20,071 nt of DNA from Spirochaetaceae bacterium (GTDB lineage Bacteria > Spirochaetota > Spirochaetia > Treponematales > Breznakiellaceae), in the NCBI GenBank assembly GCA_031283025.1, contig JAITCP010000079.1:1-20071 (forward strand), given 5' to 3'. The notes under the pieces were generated by a model. That model made no database searches and was not told where the DNA came from. It saw nothing but the letters and a program-made list of their open reading frames with translations. Of this stretch, positions 15,285-20,071 are shown piece after piece; positions within the stretch are counted from its first letter, which is position 1, and each line of letters opens with the position of its first letter. Made by a program: the position numbers and the translations under genes.

Positions 15285-16492
15285 AAAATATTTTTTTTTA
15301 CCACCTGCCTGTGCAGGCAGGCGCAATTACACGGAGTTTAGATGAAAACTGCTCTTTCCCCTCCGTGCAACTCCGTGGTTATTTATCAAAGTTAATTCAC
15401 ATGGCATATTACATCAGAGTAACGGGCCTTTTCCTGATCTTATTGTTTATTATTCCTGCTGCCGGAGCACAGGAATGGTACTTTTCCAATCCGGCTGGAA
15501 TGGCGCTGCAAAAGTCATCATCCCGCATGGTGGCCCTTCATTCCGCATGGGCGCTTTCCGTGGAACGGGCAAGCCGCTCCTCTCTTCCTCCCATACTCAA
15601 GCCCTTTGACAATTCGGCGTATACGCTGGAACAACGGCTCCTCTATGAGCGGGGCGCTCTTAAACGGCGGCAGTGGATTTTCCGGGATGCGGGAAACATA
15701 ACCCGTGTAAATGCGTCGCTCCCGGCAGACCTTGCAACTATCGGCAAGGTAGAAGGCGGGGAGATTCCGCCGTTCATAGAAGTATTTTCCGTTGACCGGA
15801 GCCTGATCGAAACCCACCAGTACCTTGCATCGGGCGTGTATATCACAAAATATTCCTACCGGAACGGGCTCCTTATAAAGGCGGATTCTTTTTTGGACAA
15901 GGAACCCCTATGGAGCGATACGTTCCGTTACACCCGCTCCAACCTGCTGCGAAAAGTGGAACGGGTTTTTTACAAGGCGGGAACCGCCATGGAAGCGGCG
16001 CAGGGCCGGAACAATCAGCCTCCTACAATTCCGGAAACTCCGGCAAACCTGGACCTTCGCGAAGCTCCGCCGGTATCGGGCTTTGTTAATCCCGGTTCCC
16101 CCTATGACAGCAGCATTATGACGGAAGTACTGGAACCGATCTATTCCGTCAGCGCCGCCAGAATAGTTTACGATACGGACAATCAGGGCAGAGTAATTTC
16201 AGAAACCCGCTATGACAAAGATGATAAAGTTCTTGCGGAGATCACCAATGAATGGTCAGGAGACCGTATCAGGGTTATCCGCTGGTCAGCCGGGCCGGAT
16301 CAGGGGAGGATTGTTTTCCGTTATTCGGGAAAAGATCGTGTAGGTGAAGAAGATTATCGCAACGGCGAACTGGAGCGGACGGTTAAAACGCGGGGGAATG
16401 AGGAAATAGAGGAAATTTACATGAACGGTAAACCCATACTCAGGGCAATCTGGCAGAACGGAAGAAAAGTTTCCGAGGAGCGGCTGCGCTGA
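15281..16492 (+). CDS. Exported protein of unknown function in the ftsY-lol operon
   Basis: The frame is 403 residues from ATG 15281, which forms an ATGA overlap with the ftsY stop like the other junctions of this operon. A second in-frame ATG at 15401 would give a classic signal peptide (MAYYIRVTGLFLILLFIIPA, cleavage after AGA before QEW) but has no ribosome binding site; the true start is uncertain. The DNA between the two starts is a palindromic repeat. The mature chain has a mixed helical N-half. The C-half is a run of YD/MORN-like strand pairs (IVYDTDNQGRVISETRYDKDD, VFRYSGKDRVGEEDYRNGEL, EIYMNGKPILRAIWQNGRKV) seen in secreted beta-sheet proteins. Its stop overlaps lolC by one base. A periplasmic role alongside lipoprotein sorting is possible (inference). 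Confidence 0.75.
   Translation: MKNIFFYHLPVQAGAITRSLDENCSFPSVQLRGYLSKLIHMAYYIRVTGLFLILLFIIPAAGAQEWYFSNPAGMALQKSSSRMVALHSAWALSVERASRSSLPPILKPFDNSAYTLEQRLLYERGALKRRQWIFRDAGNITRVNASLPADLATIGKVEGGEIPPFIEVFSVDRSLIETHQYLASGVYITKYSYRNGLLIKADSFLDKEPLWSDTFRYTRSNLLRKVERVFYKAGTAMEAAQGRNNQPPTIPETPANLDLREAPPVSGFVNPGSPYDSSIMTEVLEPIYSVSAARIVYDTDNQGRVISETRYDKDDKVLAEITNEWSGDRIRVIRWSAGPDQGRIVFRYSGKDRVGEEDYRNGELERTVKTRGNEEIEEIYMNGKPILRAIWQNGRKVSEERLR
15304..15378. repeat. Palindromic element at the 5' end of the exported-protein gene
   Basis: CCTGCCTG (15304-15311) and CAGGCAGG (15314-15321) form a near-continuous palindrome around TG. CACGGAG (15330-15336) pairs with CTCCGTG (15361-15367), and CTCCGTG is repeated directly at 15371-15377. 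A run of nine T (15291-15299) precedes it. The element separates the ATGA junction with ftsY from the clear signal peptide beginning at 15401. Confidence 0.7.
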
Positions 16493-17832
16493 TGGGCTGG
16501 GTTGGTTTTGCGGCAGGACGGCTGGCGGCAAAAAAGCGGGGCGCCCCAATGCCGGTGCTTTCCATCCTGGGAATCGCCGTAGGCGTTCTGGCATTAACGG
16601 TGATAATCTCTGTAATGAACGGCTTCCAGCTTGGCTTTATAGAAAGCATACTGGAAATTTCTTCTTACTATATCCGGCTTGAATTCCCGGCGCCCATTGA
16701 TTTGTCAGGAAGCGCACCCGCAGGCGATCCATCCGGCGAAGACAGGCTTATAATCGAAAAAATTAAAAACATTCCGAATGTAAGGGCCGCGGTTCCCTTT
16801 AGGGAATTGCAGGCCCTTATCCGGGGCGGCTGGGGCCAGCACGCGGTGCTGATACGGGGCCTTTATCCCAACGCGTGCGTGGAAGATCCGGGCATGGCGG
16901 AAAGGCTGATTTTTGAAGAAGGATCTTTTGATCTGGAAGACAGTGATTCGATCCTCCTGGGAGCGGAACTGGCCGCCCGGCTCCGGGTAGGCCTGTACGA
17001 CACAGTGCAGATTATTTCCGTAAACGGGACAAGCTCATTTGCCGCTGTTCTACCCGGTTTCAGTAACGCCGGCGGCGCAAGTCAGGCGGATGATTCAGAT
17101 GAACCGGCGGATGAATCTCTTTTTACCATCCGGGGAATTTTCCGTTCCGGTTTTTATGAATACGATCTGGGCTGGAGTTTTATAAACTTTGAAAAAGCCG
17201 GAAAACTGGGGGGCAGCGCCTATACTCTGGGGGTAAAGCTGAACGACCGCTGGCAGGATAAAAAACTAGCCGCTCAAATAGCGAATCTGGCGGGTAATGC
17301 CAAAATACAGACATGGCGTGATTTTAACCGGGCTTTTTTTGGAGCGCTGCGAACGGAAAAACTTTTTATGTTTGTTCTGGTGGGGCTTATTTTTATCGTG
17401 GTGGGTCTTAATATTTACCAGGCACAGCGGCGGATTGTACTGGAAAGGCGGGAAGAAATCGGCCTGCTCCGGGCTGTCGGCGCCGGCGACAGGGCAGTAC
17501 GGCTTGTCTTTGTCTGGGACGGCCTTGTTATCGGCCTAACCGGAGCCGGAACAGGGACAGCGCTTGGCCTCCTTGTCAGCCTCAACATCGCCGCTTTTTT
17601 TGCCCTGCTGGAAAAAGCCGTTAACGGTATTTTGTTTTTGTTCAACCGGGGCGGAGGCTTTGCCGTTTTTTCTCCGGCTGTGTTTTATATTAAAGAACTA
17701 AAGGCCCGTGTGATTCCCCTTGAAGTGCTGTTGATCTTTCTCTTTGGCCTTTTATCCGCTTTGGGAGCGGCATGGTTCGCTTCGGGCAAGGTCTCCCGTA
17801 TCAGGCCTGCGGAGGTACTGCGATATGAGTGA
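16492..17832 (+). CDS. lolC: Lipoprotein-releasing ABC permease, LolC/LolE type (first copy)
   Basis: The product is 446 residues with the MacB/FtsX permease layout: one N-terminal membrane helix (about 22-42, ILGIAVGVLALTVIISVMNGF, closely matching the LolC/E signature), a large periplasmic domain (about 45-285), then three membrane helices (about 289-308, 343-365, 412-432). EEIGLLRAVGAG after the second helix is the cytoplasmic coupling helix that contacts the ATPase. With LolD and the second permease it should extract outer-membrane lipoproteins from the inner membrane and hand them to a periplasmic carrier. The start ATG 16492 overlaps the previous stop (TGATG), with GAGGAG upstream. Its end overlaps lolD by 8 bases. 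Confidence 0.9.
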   Translation: MGWVGFAAGRLAAKKRGAPMPVLSILGIAVGVLALTVIISVMNGFQLGFIESILEISSYYIRLEFPAPIDLSGSAPAGDPSGEDRLIIEKIKNIPNVRAAVPFRELQALIRGGWGQHAVLIRGLYPNACVEDPGMAERLIFEEGSFDLEDSDSILLGAELAARLRVGLYDTVQIISVNGTSSFAAVLPGFSNAGGASQADDSDEPADESLFTIRGIFRSGFYEYDLGWSFINFEKAGKLGGSAYTLGVKLNDRWQDKKLAAQIANLAGNAKIQTWRDFNRAFFGALRTEKLFMFVLVGLIFIVVGLNIYQAQRRIVLERREEIGLLRAVGAGDRAVRLVFVWDGLVIGLTGAGTGTALGLLVSLNIAAFFALLEKAVNGILFLFNRGGGFAVFSPAVFYIKELKARVIPLEVLLIFLFGLLSALGAAWFASGKVSRIRPAEVLRYE

Positions 17833-18595
17833 TGTGATTATAAACGATCCGATTATAAGCGACCCGATTATAAGCGAACCGGTTATAAACGAACCGATTA
17901 TAAACGAACCGATTATCAAGGTAGAAAACCTGGTAAAGGAATACCAGTCCGGTACGGAAACCTTGAGCATCCTCAAAGGGCTTTGTTTTACCGTACTGCG
18001 TGGAACAAGCGCTGCGGTGCGGGGTCAAAGCGGCTGCGGAAAAAGCACCCTCCTTAATATACTGGGCGGCCTGGACAAGAGCGATTCGGGGTTTGTGGAA
18101 GTTGGAGGGCTTAACATTTCCGTACTGGCGGAAAAAGAGCTAACTGAATACCGGCGGAAAAAAATTGGTTTTGTTTTTCAGTTCCATTATTTGCTCCGCG
18201 ATTTTACTGCCCTGGAAAACGTGATGCTTCCCGGCTACATAGGCGGCATGAAGAAAAGAGCCGCCATGGACAAGGCCGGAAAACTACTGGAGGAGCTTGG
18301 CCTTGCCGGCAGGCTGCACCACTACCCTTCCCAGCTTTCCGGCGGCGAACGCCAGCGGGTGGCCGTAGCCAGGGCCATGATCAACGATCCGGAACTTATT
18401 TTGGCGGATGAACCCACGGGCAATCTTGACCCCCACAGCAGCCTGACGGTGGCGGAATTGCTGTACAGTGCGGCGGAGGAACGGAGAACCAGCCTGGTAG
18501 TGGTTACCCACGATGAAAAAGTTGCGGCGCGGGCGCAAATTCGCTTTGTACTAAGTGAGGGAACCCTAACAAGGGAAGAGGACGGCAGCCTATAA
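17825..18595 (+). CDS. lolD: Lipoprotein-releasing ABC ATPase LolD, with repeated N-terminal extension
   Basis: The product is 256 residues. ATP-binding motifs are all present: Walker A GQSGCGKST (about 68-76), Q-loop FVFQFHYLL, signature LSGGERQRVAVARAM (171-185), Walker B LILADEPTGNLD (191-202) and the switch His in VVVTHD (229). It powers the LolC/LolE pair. Before the domain proper (about residue 31) there is an extension of five tandem five-residue units, INDPI-ISDPI-ISEPV-INEPI-INEPI-like, encoded by 15-bp DNA repeats; normal LolD proteins start near IKVENLVKEY. ATG 17825 is the coupled start, overlapping lolC by 8 bases; an upstream in-frame extension has no ribosome binding site. The stop TAA shares one base with the next ATG. 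Confidence 0.93.
   Translation: MSDVIINDPIISDPIISEPVINEPIINEPIIKVENLVKEYQSGTETLSILKGLCFTVLRGTSAAVRGQSGCGKSTLLNILGGLDKSDSGFVEVGGLNISVLAEKELTEYRRKKIGFVFQFHYLLRDFTALENVMLPGYIGGMKKRAAMDKAGKLLEELGLAGRLHHYPSQLSGGERQRVAVARAMINDPELILADEPTGNLDPHSSLTVAELLYSAAEERRTSLVVVTHDEKVAARAQIRFVLSEGTLTREEDGSL
17836..17923 (+). repeat. Tandem 15-bp repeat inside lolD
   Basis: Five full-length units follow in frame at 17836, 17851, 17866, 17881 and 17896 (consensus GATTATAAACGAACC), and a sixth partial unit starts at 17911. Units differ by one to three bases. A multiple of three keeps the frame whatever the copy number. Confidence 0.95.
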
Positions 18596-19884
18596 TGCCT
18601 GACGCGCTGCAGGAAAACAAATCTTTTTTCTCTCCGTTTTTTGTCGCTCTCCGTTATCTGTGGGGCCGCGCCGGAGAAGGAGGCCGTTACCTGAGGGGCG
18701 CCGCCGCCGGCATAGCCCTAAGCCTTGTGCCGATTATCGTAACCCTTATTGTGGCGGACGGGATGATCCGGGGCATTACCGGACGTTACCTGGAACTGGG
18801 TACAGGACACATTCAAATCTACGATTATGTCGGCTACGGCGAATTTCCCATGGAACTGCAAAGTGAAATCAACGGCCTCCCGGAGATCCGGGGAACATGG
18901 CGGGAACGGCAGGGCCTGGGGATCATCCTGGGAAAGGAAGGCCGGGTGGGAGCGGCAATCCGGGCGGTGGAAAGCGGCTTTTGGAAGGAGCCGGGAAGCG
19001 CCGAATATCTGGAAGTAATTGCGGGCAGCGCGGAACTTGAATCAGGCAGCGAACTGCTCCTGGGCCAGGGACTGGCGGAAACGCTGGGTGTGGAACCGGG
19101 TTCCACCGTCCGGCTTATGACAATCCGGGTAAATGAAGACGGGCGTAACCTTCCGCGGGTAACGATCTTTACCGTTAAGGGGATTATTTCTTCCGGTTAC
19201 CGTGAACTGGATTCCCTCTGGTGTATCATAAATTATGAAACAGGGCTTACCCTGCTTTCTCCGGAACTGTACCGGTCTTTTCTGATTGTCAAGGTAAACG
19301 ATCCTTACAAAGAAGCCGATGAAACGGCGGAACAGGCGCTTGTTTGCGCCGGGCCGGGTTACGGGGTGTACACGTGGAAAGAACTCCAGCAATCCCTGTA
19401 CCGATCTTTTGAATCCACCCGGCAAATGCTGCTCTTTATCATGGCCCTTTTGGTACTGGTGGCGGCGGTAAATGTTTCTTCCGCAACATCCATGCTGGTC
19501 ATTGAACGCCAGCGGGATATTGCCGTGCTGAAAACCGGCGGCGCAAGCCCCAGGTTTATTCAGCGAGTCTTCCTGTGGGGGGCGTTCCTTACCGGCCTTG
19601 CCGGGGCCGTCATCGGGATAACCCTGGGGCTCATCATCGGCAGGGAGATTAATCCTATAATCCGCGGACTGGAAAAATTTCTTACGTTCCTTTCAACACC
19701 CTGGAAGGGAGAGGTACGCATCCTCGATCCTGATTACTATCTAAGGACTATCCCAATCATCATCGACTGGAAGATGATCCTGATAATCGCTGTGTTCACC
19801 CTTCTTTGTTCCTGCCTTGCTTCCGCCCTGCCGGCCCGCCATGCGGGTAAACTTAAACCATTGGAAATACTGCGGCGGGTCTAA
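18595..19884 (+). CDS. lolE: Lipoprotein-releasing ABC permease, LolE/LolC type (second copy)
   Basis: The product is 429 residues with the same four-helix plan as its neighbour: an N-terminal helix (about 36-56, AAAGIALSLVPIIVTLIVADG), a periplasmic domain, then helices at about 278-300, 322-345 and 393-415. It has the coupling motif RQRDIAVLKTGGASPRF after the second helix. The N-terminal signature is less LolC-like than the first copy, so the two are diverged partners of a heterodimer with LolD as ATPase. The start ATG 18595 overlaps the lolD stop (TAATG). It is the last gene of the operon. Which copy corresponds to LolC or LolE cannot be decided by eye, and a MacB-like exporter is a weaker alternative. 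Confidence 0.88.
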   Translation: MPDALQENKSFFSPFFVALRYLWGRAGEGGRYLRGAAAGIALSLVPIIVTLIVADGMIRGITGRYLELGTGHIQIYDYVGYGEFPMELQSEINGLPEIRGTWRERQGLGIILGKEGRVGAAIRAVESGFWKEPGSAEYLEVIAGSAELESGSELLLGQGLAETLGVEPGSTVRLMTIRVNEDGRNLPRVTIFTVKGIISSGYRELDSLWCIINYETGLTLLSPELYRSFLIVKVNDPYKEADETAEQALVCAGPGYGVYTWKELQQSLYRSFESTRQMLLFIMALLVLVAAVNVSSATSMLVIERQRDIAVLKTGGASPRFIQRVFLWGAFLTGLAGAVIGITLGLIIGREINPIIRGLEKFLTFLSTPWKGEVRILDPDYYLRTIPIIIDWKMILIIAVFTLLCSCLASALPARHAGKLKPLEILRRV

Positions 19885-19899
19885 GGCAATGGAAACACC

Positions 19900-19913
19900 G
19901 CCGTCCTGACGGC
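19900..19913 (+). terminator. Weak candidate terminator hairpin after the lol genes
   Basis: GCCGTC-CT-GACGGC is a 6-bp stem 16 bases after the lolE stop, but it is followed by TGACAATTTAC rather than a clean T run. The hairpins of the repeat at 19954-20071 could also stop transcription. Confidence 0.25.
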
Positions 19914-19953
19914 TGACAATTTACTTGACAAACAGCCCGAAAACCGGTAATAA

Positions 19954-20071
19954 GGGAATCTCTAAAAACTTCAGTTTTTAGAGATTTACCTCTGAAAAAC
20001 GCACGTTTCGCAGCCCAAAGGGCGAGAAACTGCAAAGGAACCTCTAAAAACAACCGGTTTTTAGAGGTTCC
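19954..20071 (-). repeat. 118-bp hairpin element, copy 2 (reaches window end)
   Basis: This is the reverse complement of 7918-8036, with two substitutions and one single-base indel. The 13-bp stem hairpin is at 19957-19986 and the 15-bp stem hairpin at 20037-20071. It may continue past the window. It lies just downstream of the last gene of the lol operon, whereas copy 1 lies downstream of the beta-helix gene, so both copies follow a gene end. Confidence 0.92.

Noticed and set aside
14607..15326. 239-codon open frame on the minus strand
   Set aside because: It is antisense to ftsY, whose motifs are unmistakable; the product looks like the shadow of a GC-rich gene.

Overview
The window reads as a chromosomal segment of a host-associated spirochaete, most likely a Treponema of the termite-gut type. 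This is inference from gene content: relaxed spirochaetal lipoboxes, Big-domain, lipocalin-like and beta-helix surface lipoproteins, an InlB-type B repeat, and a compact cas2-like/prfB/PEGA/ftsY/lolCDE-type cluster. No rRNA, tRNA, transposase or CRISPR array was found.

Layout. (1) 1-4152, plus strand: the 3' end of a surface protein, a lipoprotein, a TonB-dependent receptor and a BtuF/FecB-type binding lipoprotein, packed as one uptake operon. (2) 4143-10214, minus strand: a beta-helix lipoprotein with an InlB-type domain, a lipocalin-like lipoprotein, a Big-domain lipoprotein and an outer-membrane beta-barrel. This set looks like a cell-surface operon and converges on region 1 with a 10-base overlap of coding ends. 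(3) 10215-11231: a run of five stem-loops, a likely minus-strand promoter and a minus-strand CYTH gene. (4) 11232-19884, plus strand: eight tightly coupled genes: a stand-alone Cas2-like protein, RF2 (prfB, with a programmed +1 frameshift), a PEGA-domain membrane protein, FtsY, an exported protein of unknown function, and a LolC/LolD/LolE-type lipoprotein exporter. Their products would terminate translation, target membrane proteins (FtsY) and release lipoproteins from the inner membrane (Lol), which fits a lipoprotein-rich cell.

The most striking feature is the density and variety of palindromic DNA. Four different inverted-repeat elements sit at the very 5' end of genes for exported proteins and are translated into their signal-peptide regions (near 202-338, 1024-1185, 3199-3267, 15304-15378). 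A perfect 30-bp palindrome lies in frame inside the CYTH gene, and a perfect 22-bp palindrome inside the InlB-type domain. A 118-bp hairpin element occurs twice in opposite orientation (7918-8036 and 19954-20071). A cloverleaf-like GC-rich element follows the first copy. The five hairpins at 10241-10512 have unrelated stems but similar AAC...GTT tips, and four of them would lie in the leader RNA of the beta-helix lipoprotein. No mobilising enzyme is visible, so these elements would have to be moved in trans or be relics.
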